The position numbers and the translations under genes were made by a program. From Gallionella sp. (GTDB taxonomy: Bacteria; Pseudomonadota; Gammaproteobacteria; Burkholderiales; Gallionellaceae), in assembly GCA_028707275.1 (NCBI GenBank), contig JAQTUP010000007.1, positions 1-64,000 of the forward strand: DNA of 64,000 bases, written 5' to 3'. Below, piece after piece: positions 10,019 through 20,040 of this stretch. Positions within the stretch are counted from its first letter, which is position 1. Each line of letters opens with the position of its first letter. The notes beneath the pieces were generated by a model, which saw only the letters and a program-made list of their open reading frames with translations, made no database searches and was not told where the DNA came from.

Positions 10019-13000
10019 ATGAACAAGGCAATCAGTTTTATTTTGTCGGCAATATTCGCGCTGACGCTGTCAGCCGCTGCCTCAGCTGCGACTTGCACCA
10101 GCCGTGCCAATGGCAACTGGAGTTCGACAGCAACGTGGACTTGCACCGGAACGCCCGTGGTAACGATACCCGGCGCGACCGATACTGCCGTGATTGCCTC
10201 GCCCAACACCGTCATTCTGGACAATTCTATTCCGGTGCTCAACCTCACAGTCAATACCGGCGGAACATTGTCGGATACCGGGGGCAGAACCCTGACCGTC
10301 ACGGGCAACATCACCCATAACGGGATCATCACCAGCAGCAACAGCGGCAAAATAGCCTCTACCGGCGCGGCTGCGCAAATTTCGGGTAACGGCACCTTTT
10401 CGGGCAGCGCACGCTTGTACACATCGGGCGCCTCTGTCTTCATTACAGCAGGTTCTGCCCTGAATTTTGCCGGGACGGCGACGATACGCGCAGGGGTCAG
10501 CGCAGGAGGCAATACGGTCACGACATCGGTGCTGACCATTAACGGCATGATCAATTCGTCGCAGGCGGCAGGAACCAACATGCTGCGCCTGTATGCCACC
10601 AACACCTTCATCGGCAGTACAGGGGGGATCAGCGCGACAAATTCGACCATCACCTATAACACGGCGGCGGCTAAACTGACCAACAACGGCAGCGTCGTCA
10701 TCCAGAAAACAACCCAAAATTCGACCTCCAACTCGTGGACGCAGGGTGTCAATTCCAGCCTGACGGTGTTCGCCGTTTCGACGGTGGGCACGTTCAACGC
10801 CTCTGCCAGCGGCAACACCGTCACCTACAACGGAACCTCGACGGTGATCGCGCCGAGCGCGGGATATTGGAATCTGGCCGGGACGATTTTTCCCGGAGCG
10901 TGCCCCGTCGCTTACCCGGTCAGCGGTAGCAATCCTTGCCCTGCGGGAGGTCCTGTTTCGGTAACGATGAATCCTGGCACTTGCGTGAGCGCCACCGGCA
11001 TCGGCTCTGTTGCCTGGACAAATCCGGCCAACGCACAATTGTCCGACACGCTGTATGCGACATCCACGGTAAATGGCACCACCAACTATTTAAAGTGTAC
11101 CGGATACAACTTCGCCATTCCGGCAACGGCCACGATTAAAGGGGTGACCGTGAATGTAGTGCGAAAATCATCCTCAAATACGCGCACCACGGACGCTGCA
11201 ATGCGTCTGGTCAAAGCCGGGGCAATTGGCACCACTGACCGCGCCACGACAACCATCTACACCACGACCGACGTATCACAGGCGCACGGCGGCACAACCG
11301 ACTTATGGGGCGTAGCATGGACACCGGCCGATATTAATCTGGCCACTTTTGGCGCAGCCTTTGCGGCCAAATCGACCAGGAATCGCACCATATCGGTGAA
11401 TCACATGCCAATCACTGTGACTTATCAGCCGACCGTTGCAATAGATCATCTGCGCATCGAACACAACGGCCTGGCATGCAGCGGCACAGGCGCACCGGCG
11501 CAGATTACCATCAAGGCCTGCACCGATGCGGCTTGCACGACATTTTATACCGCTGGAAACGTCACCGGCATCAACATGGCCGCAACAGGAGGAGGTTCAA
11601 GTTACACCTGGTCGCCCGCCAACCCGCAGAGCATCGCGTCGGCGAGCGGTGGAGTCAATAATGGCATTACGCTCTCCAGCAGCATCGCCGCCACCGCCGC
11701 CCTGTCGATCAGCGGCACACCCAGCCCGGCGCCTGTCAATGCTTACGATTGTTACAACGCCAATTCCGGGGTCAGCGGCATGGCCGGCAGCGCGGCCTGT
11801 AACCTGGCCTTTTCTACAGACAGTTTTACCTATGACGTGCCGGATCATACTTCAGGCACGCGCCAGGTCGTTTCGCTGACTTCCTGCAAGGGGTCGTTCA
11901 AGAATAAAACCCGCGATTTGAAGTTCTGGTCAAGCTACACCAACCCGGCAACCGGCACGTTGCAAGGCGCGGTGGTGGCGGGTACGGGAAATGCGGATTG
12001 CACGGGTTATTCTCTTCTGGGAACAAGCTCGGCCAGCCCTACTGCGCTCAGTCTGGTTTTCAGCAACACCACTCCCCCGGTCGCGACTTTCAGTCTTTGC
12101 TATCCTGACGTGGGAAATGTGAAGCTGGATACGCGTTACGATGGCAGTACCGCGAACAATGATCTCGGCACGGTGATTCTCGGCAACGATACCTTCACCG
12201 CCAAGCCGGATCACTTTACGGTGAGCAATATCAAACGCACTAGCGACAACTTCGCCAACCCGGCGATTACACCGACCTCAGCCAATCCGGAAAATGATAC
12301 AAAATTTTTGGCAGCGGGCGATTCCACCGGCGCGGCAACGCGATTCACCGCGACCGTGACGGCGAAAAACAAGCTCAACACCGTCACACCGAACTTTGGC
12401 CTGGAGACTCCGCCTGAAGGCGCCAAGCTGACCGCCGTGCTGGTTGAACCGGCAGGCGGCAGTGCTGGTTTATTGACGTGCAAAAACTCGACGACTGACT
12501 GTATCGTGCCCGGTGGCGCCGCAAACTTCAGCAGTGGCGCTGCAACCATCACCGATCTTGCCTGGAGCGAAGTGGGGATCATGCAGTTATTGCCCAAGGT
12601 GGCGGATGCGGACTATCTGGCCACGGGGGGAATCACCACGCCCACCAACAGCGCAAATATAGGGCGTTTTTACCCGCATCATTTTGCCGTGATCCAGGCG
12701 TCGCTTGAAAATCGTTCGACCCTGTGCAGTGGTGGCGTGCTGGTATCGGACGATGTGACGCCCTGTGCGCCCACTTTTACCTACATGGGTGAACAGATGA
12801 CCGCAAACTTCACCTTGATCGCAGAAAACTTTGGCAACGATACCACGCTCAATTACACCGGAGCATTCGCCAAGCTCGATCCGGTAGCGACTAACAGCAC
12901 CCTGGCACCGGGCGCGGTGGACAGCACTCTGCCGACCAACCTGACAGCCAGGCTCGACACCTCACTGGTGGCCGCGAATGGTTCGGGGAGCTTTGAGTTG

Positions 13001-13555
13001 GGCATTGCCGAAATTTCCATTCCGCTGGCGATCACACGCAACACATCGGCAGACGGTCCTTATGCGTCACTGGACACGGGGATTGCACCCGTCGATAGCG
13101 ATGGCGTAACCACGGTCTTTGATCTGGATACCAATGGCGATACGGTCGACGACCGTACCCAGGTAAATAGCGACAGCACCGAGATGCGCCACGGACGCCT
13201 CAAAATGACCAATGCCTATGGCTCGGAGCTGCTGGGGCTGTCATTACCGCTCAGGATTGAGTACTGGAATGGCACTGTTTACACCACCAATGTGGAGGAT
13301 AGCCTTTCGGTCGTCACGGCCACGGCAGGCAATTATCAACAAAACCTGAATGCGGGTGAAACAACCGTGACCGTCACCCCCGTGATCAACGGCCTGGGGC
13401 AAATCGCTTTGTCAGCACCAGGATCGGGCAATAACGGCAGCGTGGATGTGACAGCCAGTTCTTACAGCTATCTGCCAGACAGTACCGGACGGGCAACCTT
13501 CGGCGTGTACGGCGGCAAGAGCGTATTCATTTATCGCGGGCGCCGGGGTCGATAA
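10019..13555 (+). CDS. MshQ-like secreted protein with DUF6701 domain
   Basis: 1178 residues from the ATG at 10019, which has AGAGGA upstream. A clear signal peptide (FILSAIFALTLSAAASA) is followed by a threonine/serine/asparagine-rich beta-helix-like region (to about 280) and a middle region with many cysteines (about 290-720). From about 731 (KPDHFTVSNIKR) the DUF6701 domain begins; it contains GRFYPHHF and ends with YLPDSTGRATFGVYGG, as MshQ proteins do. MshQ proteins accompany type IV MSHA pilus systems, with an unknown surface role. Here no msh gene is adjacent. A minor-pilin operon lies 23 kb away. It converges on parC with a 13-nt gap. Confidence 0.8.
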   Translation: MNKAISFILSAIFALTLSAAASAATCTSRANGNWSSTATWTCTGTPVVTIPGATDTAVIASPNTVILDNSIPVLNLTVNTGGTLSDTGGRTLTVTGNITHNGIITSSNSGKIASTGAAAQISGNGTFSGSARLYTSGASVFITAGSALNFAGTATIRAGVSAGGNTVTTSVLTINGMINSSQAAGTNMLRLYATNTFIGSTGGISATNSTITYNTAAAKLTNNGSVVIQKTTQNSTSNSWTQGVNSSLTVFAVSTVGTFNASASGNTVTYNGTSTVIAPSAGYWNLAGTIFPGACPVAYPVSGSNPCPAGGPVSVTMNPGTCVSATGIGSVAWTNPANAQLSDTLYATSTVNGTTNYLKCTGYNFAIPATATIKGVTVNVVRKSSSNTRTTDAAMRLVKAGAIGTTDRATTTIYTTTDVSQAHGGTTDLWGVAWTPADINLATFGAAFAAKSTRNRTISVNHMPITVTYQPTVAIDHLRIEHNGLACSGTGAPAQITIKACTDAACTTFYTAGNVTGINMAATGGGSSYTWSPANPQSIASASGGVNNGITLSSSIAATAALSISGTPSPAPVNAYDCYNANSGVSGMAGSAACNLAFSTDSFTYDVPDHTSGTRQVVSLTSCKGSFKNKTRDLKFWSSYTNPATGTLQGAVVAGTGNADCTGYSLLGTSSASPTALSLVFSNTTPPVATFSLCYPDVGNVKLDTRYDGSTANNDLGTVILGNDTFTAKPDHFTVSNIKRTSDNFANPAITPTSANPENDTKFLAAGDSTGAATRFTATVTAKNKLNTVTPNFGLETPPEGAKLTAVLVEPAGGSAGLLTCKNSTTDCIVPGGAANFSSGAATITDLAWSEVGIMQLLPKVADADYLATGGITTPTNSANIGRFYPHHFAVIQASLENRSTLCSGGVLVSDDVTPCAPTFTYMGEQMTANFTLIAENFGNDTTLNYTGAFAKLDPVATNSTLAPGAVDSTLPTNLTARLDTSLVAANGSGSFELGIAEISIPLAITRNTSADGPYASLDTGIAPVDSDGVTTVFDLDTNGDTVDDRTQVNSDSTEMRHGRLKMTNAYGSELLGLSLPLRIEYWNGTVYTTNVEDSLSVVTATAGNYQQNLNAGETTVTVTPVINGLGQIALSAPGSGNNGSVDVTASSYSYLPDSTGRATFGVYGGKSVFIYRGRRGR

Positions 13556-13568
13556 ACCTGCCAGGGGA

Positions 13569-15959
13569 TCAGGTGCCACGCCTTATCTGGGTGACCACTG
13601 ACCTGGCCTTCAGCGGCAGCATCTTGCCCATCCTGGCGCGCTTGCCAAAATGGCTCTGCAAATCCGCTTCTGACAGGCGAATGATCTGCTCCCGCCCCGC
13701 GCCCGACTGAGCCTGCACCGTGATTTTTGACTTGCCGGTCACGATCACCGAAGCTAGCACATCGCCCTCCTCCAGCCCCATCACCACCAGCCCGCGACCA
13801 CCTGCTGCCAGTCGTTTCATCTCGGCTAAAGGATAAGCCAGCAAGCGGCCCGAACGGCTGACTGACACCACCCACGATAACTCCTCAGGGGTAAACAGGA
13901 CGGGCGCGAGAATTTGCTCGTCCCCCTCGACCGTGATGAACTGTTTGCCGGCCTTGTTGCGCCCGACCATGTTGGCGATGGTGCAGATAAAACCATAGCT
14001 GCCGGAGGTGGCAAGCAGCACGTTCTGCTCTGCCGCACCGCAAAACACATGCACGATTTTAGCGCCCGGCGCCACCTCGATCAGGCTCGCCAGCGGCACC
14101 CCGTCCCCGCGCCCGCCGGGGAGTTGCGTCACCGCGACACTGCAAACCCGCCCGTCGCTGCAAATGGCGATACACTGATCCGTGCTGCGGCATTCGAAGA
14201 CGGACAGCTGCCCGTCCCCTTCCTTGAAGGCCAGCGCAGACAGATCAAGACCATGTCCCAGACGACTGCGCCCCCAGTATTTCCGGGAGATAATCACCGT
14301 CACCGGCTCATCCACCACCCGGGAGCTCAGAGCAACGCGCGCGGCCTGCTCGATCAAAGTGCGCCTGTCATCGCCATAAGCCTTGATGTCGTCGTCGATT
14401 TCACGACCTACCCGGCGGCGCAAGGCGGCCTCTGAGCCCAGCAGCTTGTCAAGCTCAGCGCCTTCGTCCTGCAAGGCCTTGAGTTCGCGCTCGATTTTGA
14501 TGCCTTCCATGCGAGCCAGCTGGCGCAGCCTGATTTCGAGGATGTCTTCGGCCTGACGATCCGACAGCTCGAAGCGTGCAATCAGCGCAGCTTTAGGGTC
14601 GTCCGACTCGCGTATCAGCGCAATCACTTCATCCAGATTCAAAAATACCGTCATCCTCCCTTCGAGCACATGAATGCGCTCGTTGATTTGGGACAACCTG
14701 TAAGCACAGCGACGCTGCACCGTACAGAGGCGAAATTGCGCCCATTCGCGGATGATTTCGGTGATCGCCTTTTGTTTGGGGCGACCGTCGATGCCTATCA
14801 TCACCATGTTGACGGACAACGAACTCTCAAGACTGGTATGCGCCAGCAGAACAGCCATCAGCTCGTCGACCGGCTGCCTGCCCGATTTGGGCTCGAACAC
14901 CAGACGCACCGCCTGATCCTTGTCCGACTCGTCGGCCACCTTGTCCAGCACCGACAAAATCAGCTGTTTGTTATGCGCCTGCTCGGGCGTCAGCGCCTTC
15001 TTGTTGAGCCGGAGCTTAGGATTGGTCAGCTCTTCGATCTCCTCCATGATTTTTTTGGAAGAGGTGCCGTGCGGCAGCTCGTACACCGCCACGCGCCACT
15101 GACCGCGAGCGAGCTCCTCCACTTTCCAGCGCGCGCGCATCTTCATCTGGCCGCGTCCTGCGCGATAGCATTCGAGTATCTCGGCGTGTGAGGAAATGAT
15201 TTGTCCGCCGCCGGGCAGATCGGGGCCGGTAATGAGTGCCAGCAACGCATCGTCGGTGGCGTCCGGCGTTTTGACACACAAGGAGGCGGCGCGTCCCACT
15301 TCGCGCAGATTGTGCGGCGGTATTTCACACGCCATGCCGACCGCAATACCGGAGGCGCCATTGAGCAGCACCATCGGCAGGCGCGCCGGTAACATGGCAG
15401 GCTCCTGAAAATGTCCGTCATAGTTTGGAATCAGATCCACCGTCCCCATGTCCAGCTCGGACAACAACACGGCGGATATGGGGGTGAGGCGCGCTTCCGT
15501 ATAACGCATCGCGGCTGAATTGTCGCCGTCGCGGGAGCCGAAGTTACCCTGCCCGTCGACCAGGGGATAGCGCAGCGAGAAACTCTGCGCCAGGCGCACC
15601 ATCGCATCATAGGCAGAAGAATCGCCGTGCGGATGAAACTTGCCCAGCACTTCGCCCACCACGCGGGCGGACTTGACGAAGGTGCTGTTGTGCGTGAGCC
15701 CCATTTCCCGCATCGCGTACAGGATGCGGCGCTGCACCGGTTTTTGTCCGTCACAGACATCGGGCAGTGCGCGCCCCTTGACGACCGAGACTGCGTATTC
15801 CAGGTAAGCGCGTTCGGCATACTGAGCCAGCGGTACGGTGTCGCCTTCAGGCAGGGGGGGCAGCGGAAAAAACCGGCGCGCACTCGGCGCAACGTCGGCA
15901 TCAACGGTCACGAGTGCCGCCGCCGGTACATCGAATAACTCATCTTGAATATCAGACAT
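13569..15959 (-). CDS. parC: DNA topoisomerase IV subunit A (ParC)
   Basis: 796 residues. The catalytic tyrosine is Y153 in [10 protein letters not shown]. The quinolone-resistance region [12 protein letters not shown] is wild-type-like (S114 and D118 correspond to E. coli S80 and E84). The long coiled-coil linker and the C-terminal beta-pinwheel follow. With ParE it unlinks replicated chromosomes. Its ATG overlaps the end of parE by 8 nt (ATGTCTGA), so the two subunits are translationally coupled. Confidence 0.96.
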   Translation of the reverse strand: MSDIQDELFDVPAAALVTVDADVAPSARRFFPLPPLPEGDTVPLAQYAERAYLEYAVSVVKGRALPDVCDGQKPVQRRILYAMREMGLTHNSTFVKSARVVGEVLGKFHPHGDSSAYDAMVRLAQSFSLRYPLVDGQGNFGSRDGDNSAAMRYTEARLTPISAVLLSELDMGTVDLIPNYDGHFQEPAMLPARLPMVLLNGASGIAVGMACEIPPHNLREVGRAASLCVKTPDATDDALLALITGPDLPGGGQIISSHAEILECYRAGRGQMKMRARWKVEELARGQWRVAVYELPHGTSSKKIMEEIEELTNPKLRLNKKALTPEQAHNKQLILSVLDKVADESDKDQAVRLVFEPKSGRQPVDELMAVLLAHTSLESSLSVNMVMIGIDGRPKQKAITEIIREWAQFRLCTVQRRCAYRLSQINERIHVLEGRMTVFLNLDEVIALIRESDDPKAALIARFELSDRQAEDILEIRLRQLARMEGIKIERELKALQDEGAELDKLLGSEAALRRRVGREIDDDIKAYGDDRRTLIEQAARVALSSRVVDEPVTVIISRKYWGRSRLGHGLDLSALAFKEGDGQLSVFECRSTDQCIAICSDGRVCSVAVTQLPGGRGDGVPLASLIEVAPGAKIVHVFCGAAEQNVLLATSGSYGFICTIANMVGRNKAGKQFITVEGDEQILAPVLFTPEELSWVVSVSRSGRLLAYPLAEMKRLAAGGRGLVVMGLEEGDVLASVIVTGKSKITVQAQSGAGREQIIRLSEADLQSHFGKRARMGKMLPLKARSVVTQIRRGT

Positions 15960-17913
15960 CGCCTGTTACCTCGTTTCCATGAAATTCCAGCCAGGCGCGA
16001 CGCGAGCCCGATTCCTTTTTGGCCATCAGCATGTTCATGGTCTGCTCGGCGGCAACAAAAGACTGCGCGTCGAGTTCGACCCTGAGGGCGCGCCGTGTGT
16101 CAGGACACATGGTGGTTTCCCACAATTGCAGCGGGTTCATCTCGCCTAACCCTTTGAAACGCGAAATACTCCATGAGCCTTCCCTGACCTTTTCCTTGCG
16201 CATCCTGTCCTCGATCGAGGCCAGCTCGTCGGCGTTGAGCGCATAAAGCTTGCGCAAGGGCTTTTTACCCTGAGCCGGAACGTCGATACGAAACAAAGGC
16301 GGCTGGGCAAGATAGATATTGCCGTTCGCGATCAACTTTGGAAAGTGACGGAAAAACAGGGTTAGCAGCAACGTCGCGATATGCGAGCCGTCCACGTCGG
16401 CGTCGGCCATGATGTAAATGCTGTGATAGCGCAATCCTGCAAGGTCGGTCTTATCATCCATGCTGTGCGGATCGACGCCTATCGCAACGGCAATATCATG
16501 CACTTCCGCGTTGGAAAACAGCCTGTCCCGGTCGACTTCAAAGGTATTTAACACCTTGCCGCGCAAAGGCAGAATGGCCTGAAATTCCTTGCTGCGCCCC
16601 TGCTTGGCCGAACCGCCTGCCGAGTCCCCTTCGACCAGAAAAAGCTCGTTGCGCGCCGGATTATATTCGGCCGCATCAGTCAGTTTACCGGGTAATACCG
16701 CCACCGAAGAGCCTTTGCGCTTCTCGACTTTCTGGCTCGATTTCATCCGGCTTTGCGCCTGTTTGATGGAAATGTCGGCGATACGGCGGCCATACTCGAT
16801 ATGCTCGTTGAGCCACAACGACAGAGGATCGGCAACCATCATGGAAACCAGCTTCAGGGCATTGCGCGACACCAGTTTTTCCTTGGTCTGCCCCTGAAAC
16901 GAAGGATCGAGCAGCCTGGCAGACAAGACAAAGCTGACGCGACTGAACACGTCATCGGAGGCGAGCTTCACGCCTTTGGGCAACAGGTTATGCAGATCAA
17001 TGAAATTTTTGACCGCGTTAAACACGCCATCGCGCAAACCTGCATCATGCGTGCCGCCCGACCATGTGGGAATCAGATTGACGTAGGATTCGCGGGTGAT
17101 CGCGCCCTCCTCCGCCCAGGCAAACGCCCAGGATGCCCCTTCGCCCTCGACATAGGCATCATCCCCGCCGCGCGCGATATAACGCTCGCCGGTAAAAATG
17201 GGCGCAGCCAGCTCCGCGTCGCTTAACGCCTCGGCAAGATAGCCGCGCAAGCCGTCAGGGTAAGACCACGACTTTATTTCACCGGTTTTTTCAATATTCA
17301 AGGTGATCGTCACGCCCGGCAGCAGCACCGCCTTGGCGCGCAGGGCGCGTTCCAGCTGCGGCAGATTAACAGCAGGGCTGTCGAAATATTTCGGGTCAGG
17401 CCAGGCACGAACGGTCGTGCCGGTCTTGCGCTTTGCACACTCGGCAACGCGCGCCAAAGGGCGGGTGGCCACCCCCTGCTCGAAGCAAAGCCTGTGTTCG
17501 CCCCCCTCCCGATACACCGTGATCTCGACAGCGGCAGACAGAGCATTGGTGACGGCCACGCCCACGCCGTGCAACCCGCCGGCAAACTTGTAGGCCCCGC
17601 CTGATTCCTTGTCGAACTTGCCGCCCGAGTGCAGCACGGTGAAGGCCACTTCGACCACCGAGACGCCCTCCTCGGGATGAATGCCGACCGGTATGCCTCG
17701 CCCCTCGTCCTGCACCGACACGGAGCCGTCCAGATAGGCTGTGACGTTTATGTTTTTTGAAAAACCGGCCAGCGCCTCGTCGCAGGCGTTGTCGACGACC
17801 TCGGTGATGATGTGATTCGGATTATCCAGCGTCGTGTACATCCCGGGGCGCTGACGTACAGGTTCGAGACCTCGCAAAACCTTGAATGACGACTCGTCAT
17901 ACGTTGAACTCAC
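15952..17913 (-). CDS. parE: DNA topoisomerase IV subunit B (ParE)
   Basis: 653 residues from a GTG start at 17913, six nt after a strong GGAGG. An ATG four nt upstream is in another frame and hits a stop after six codons, so the GTG is the real start. GHKL ATPase motifs [22 protein letters not shown] and [10 protein letters not shown] are present, as are the TOPRIM motifs [15 protein letters not shown] and DADVDGSHI. It supplies the ATPase of topoisomerase IV. A small CCCCG/CGGGG hairpin lies in the leader just before the ribosome-binding site. Confidence 0.96.
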   Translation of the reverse strand: MSSTYDESSFKVLRGLEPVRQRPGMYTTLDNPNHIITEVVDNACDEALAGFSKNINVTAYLDGSVSVQDEGRGIPVGIHPEEGVSVVEVAFTVLHSGGKFDKESGGAYKFAGGLHGVGVAVTNALSAAVEITVYREGGEHRLCFEQGVATRPLARVAECAKRKTGTTVRAWPDPKYFDSPAVNLPQLERALRAKAVLLPGVTITLNIEKTGEIKSWSYPDGLRGYLAEALSDAELAAPIFTGERYIARGGDDAYVEGEGASWAFAWAEEGAITRESYVNLIPTWSGGTHDAGLRDGVFNAVKNFIDLHNLLPKGVKLASDDVFSRVSFVLSARLLDPSFQGQTKEKLVSRNALKLVSMMVADPLSLWLNEHIEYGRRIADISIKQAQSRMKSSQKVEKRKGSSVAVLPGKLTDAAEYNPARNELFLVEGDSAGGSAKQGRSKEFQAILPLRGKVLNTFEVDRDRLFSNAEVHDIAVAIGVDPHSMDDKTDLAGLRYHSIYIMADADVDGSHIATLLLTLFFRHFPKLIANGNIYLAQPPLFRIDVPAQGKKPLRKLYALNADELASIEDRMRKEKVREGSWSISRFKGLGEMNPLQLWETTMCPDTRRALRVELDAQSFVAAEQTMNMLMAKKESGSRRAWLEFHGNEVTGDV

Positions 17914-18160
17914 TCATACCTCCAAATTTTTTGCCCCCCGAAAAACGGGGTTTTAAAGTACGCCAAACGAGTGCTGTGCGCACAACGCCGCGAAGTATAT
18001 ACGATGCCTTTTCAAAACACGAAATCGGCGTCCAAAGAACCACGCCCGCAGGCAGAAAACAAATATTGTGCAGAATCTCGCAGAATTGTTCAGTTTATGG
18101 CTGTTGAGTGGTAGACTTTGCCCGCCGTACCAGACAATCATTTATACAGGAGACACACAC

Positions 18161-18445
18161 ATGAACAGAAAAGAACTTATTGATGCTTTGGCCAGCAAAA
18201 CCGGGAGCACCAAAATTGCCGCCGAGCAGAATATCGCCGCGCTGATCGAAGTTATCGGTGAAACTCTGACCAAGGGTGAGAGCATCTCTCTGGTAGGCTT
18301 CGGCACTTTTGAAGTGCGCGAACGCGCAGCCCGCACCGGTCGCAACCCCAAGACCGGCGCCGAGCTGAAGATCGAAGCATCCAAAGTTCCGGCGTTCAAG
18401 CCAGGCGCCACACTGAAAGCGGCTGTCAACAGCGCGAAGAAGTAA
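18161..18445 (+). CDS. HU-family DNA-binding protein
   Basis: 94 residues from the ATG at 18161, preceded by AGGAGA. Typical HU/IHF fold: helical N-terminus MNRKELIDAL, the hinge GFGTFEVRERAARTGRNPKTG and the C-terminal helix. The RTGRNPKTG beta-arm inserts into the DNA minor groove. It acts as a nucleoid architect. In many Betaproteobacteria an HU gene lies just downstream of lon; here that place is empty and this copy lies divergent from parE. The 247-nt spacer between parE and this gene has no other coding signal. HU-beta versus another paralogue cannot be settled, so no symbol is given. Confidence 0.92.
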   Translation: MNRKELIDALASKTGSTKIAAEQNIAALIEVIGETLTKGESISLVGFGTFEVRERAARTGRNPKTGAELKIEASKVPAFKPGATLKAAVNSAKK

Positions 18446-18451
18446 TACGCC

Positions 18452-18471
18452 CCCCCCTCTTCTGAGGGGGG
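18452..18471. terminator. Hairpin between convergent HU gene and malQ
   Basis: Eight-bp GC-rich stem (CCCCCCTC/GAGGGGGG) with loop TTCT in the gap between the convergent HU and malQ genes. No T-run follows on either strand, so it is a weak or factor-assisted terminator at best. Confidence 0.45.
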
Positions 18472-18486
18472 AGTCACACCAAACTC

Positions 18487-20019
18487 CTACACGAGTGCCT
18501 CTTTAATCTTCCAGGCTTCAACACACAACCGGCTTCGACCATTTTCGGCGGTAATTTTTGCCAGCTTGATGGTTTGCCAGGGTTGCACCTGCTCCCACGT
18601 AAAACGCCACTCCCAGTTACCTGCGGCTCGTCCCGGATAATTCATCCGATGCGCCCCTGACAGGCAGAGCACATCCTGTATCGGAAAAATAACAGTATTG
18701 GCAACCGATGCCGACAGCGCGCTGACCATATCCCACGGAACGTCCACCTCCTCGCTGGCAAAATATTCGCGGGCGAATCTCTTTACTTGCAAAGGCGCCG
18801 TATCCCACCAGCCTGTCAGCGTGTCATTGTCGTGCGTGCCGGTATAGGCGACGGTGTTGGCGATATAGTTGTGCGGCAAAAAGTGATTGCTGCGATCTTC
18901 GGCAAAAGCAAATTGCAGGATGCGCATCCCCGGCAGTGCAAAATTATCGCGCAGCTCCGCCACATCCTGCGTAATCACCCCCAGATCTTCTGCTATGACG
19001 GGTAAATCCGGAAATGCTCTTTTAAAGGCGTCAAAAAGCTTGGCGCCGGGACCTGGCATCCATCGGCCATTGATTGCGGTCTCTTCAGTTGCCGGGACTT
19101 CCCAATATTCTGCAAAGCCCCTGAAATGGTCGATACGCACCTGATCAAAACTTTGCAGGGCATATTTCATGCGCCTGATCCACCAGGCATATCCTGTGTG
19201 TTCGTGAATGTCCCAGCGATAGAGCGGATTACCCCACAATTGCCCGGTCTTGCTAAAATAATCCGGCGGCACGCCCGCCACAGCGGACGGCGAACCTGAC
19301 TCATCCAGCTCGAAAAGCTCCCGGTGAGCCCAGACATCGGCGCTTTGCAAGGCGACAAAAATCGGCACATCGCCTATCAGCCTGACGCCGCGTTCATTGG
19401 CATACACCTTCAGCCGCATCCACTGACTGGCAAAACACCACTGGCAAAATTTCCAGAAACTGATCTTCTCCGCACTGATCGCCTCCATAAATGCCAACGC
19501 TTGCGCATCCCTGTTCGCCAGCGGCTCAGGCCATTGATTCCAGCTGCGCTGATCCTGTTGCTCGGCGATGGTCATAAATTGCGCGTAGTCGTTCAGCCAC
19601 TCGCCTTCCGCCTGACAAAATTCGCTGTAAGCCTGGTGCATATCGTCATTGTTCGAAGCAAAGAAACGCCGCGCAGCGCGACGCAAACGCTCCAGGCGAA
19701 ACGGGCCTTGCGAGGAAAAATCCACACGGTCGTGCCGAAAACCCGGGTCGGGTATCAGATCGCTCTCATCAAGCCAGCCCTGATGCGCCAATTCATACAG
19801 GTCGATCAGCAGCACATTACCGGCGAAGGCCGACGAACTCATGTAAGGTGAATTTCCGGGACCTATCTCACCTAACGGCAAGACCTGCCAAAAGGTTTGA
19901 CCGGCACCTGCTAACCAGTCCACAAAAAGATAGGCATGAGTGCCCAGATCTCCCGCGCCAAACGGGCCGGGCAATGAAGTCGGGTGCAGCAAGATGCCGC
20001 TGGTACGAACGTTTATCAT
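18487..20019 (-). CDS. malQ: 4-alpha-glucanotransferase (GH77)
   Basis: 510 residues. The GH77 signature starts at ILLHPTSLPGPFGAGDLG. The nucleophile aspartate lies in VRIDHFRGFAEYW, the acid/base glutamate in VIAEDLG, and the third acidic residue in GTHDNDT. The enzyme transfers maltosyl and longer units between alpha-1,4-glucans in the cytoplasm. It lies 21 nt after the GH57 gene on the same strand, with glgC before that. Together they would remodel and shorten glycogen or maltodextrin chains. Confidence 0.95.
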   Translation of the reverse strand: MINVRTSGILLHPTSLPGPFGAGDLGTHAYLFVDWLAGAGQTFWQVLPLGEIGPGNSPYMSSSAFAGNVLLIDLYELAHQGWLDESDLIPDPGFRHDRVDFSSQGPFRLERLRRAARRFFASNNDDMHQAYSEFCQAEGEWLNDYAQFMTIAEQQDQRSWNQWPEPLANRDAQALAFMEAISAEKISFWKFCQWCFASQWMRLKVYANERGVRLIGDVPIFVALQSADVWAHRELFELDESGSPSAVAGVPPDYFSKTGQLWGNPLYRWDIHEHTGYAWWIRRMKYALQSFDQVRIDHFRGFAEYWEVPATEETAINGRWMPGPGAKLFDAFKRAFPDLPVIAEDLGVITQDVAELRDNFALPGMRILQFAFAEDRSNHFLPHNYIANTVAYTGTHDNDTLTGWWDTAPLQVKRFAREYFASEEVDVPWDMVSALSASVANTVIFPIQDVLCLSGAHRMNYPGRAAGNWEWRFTWEQVQPWQTIKLAKITAENGRSRLCVEAWKIKEALV

Positions 20020-20040
20020 AAAACTTGGCTCTGTTAATTG

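Noticed and set aside
9889..11038. Long open frames on the minus strand opposite the MshQ-like gene
   Set aside because: They are shadows of a GC-rich, repetitive, threonine-rich coding region; no ribosome-binding site or known motif, and the plus-strand protein has a signal peptide and a recognised domain.
17935..17954. CCCCG/CGGGG hairpin before parE as a regulatory leader
   Set aside because: Only a 5-bp stem, with no anti-structure or leader peptide; it may simply be chance.
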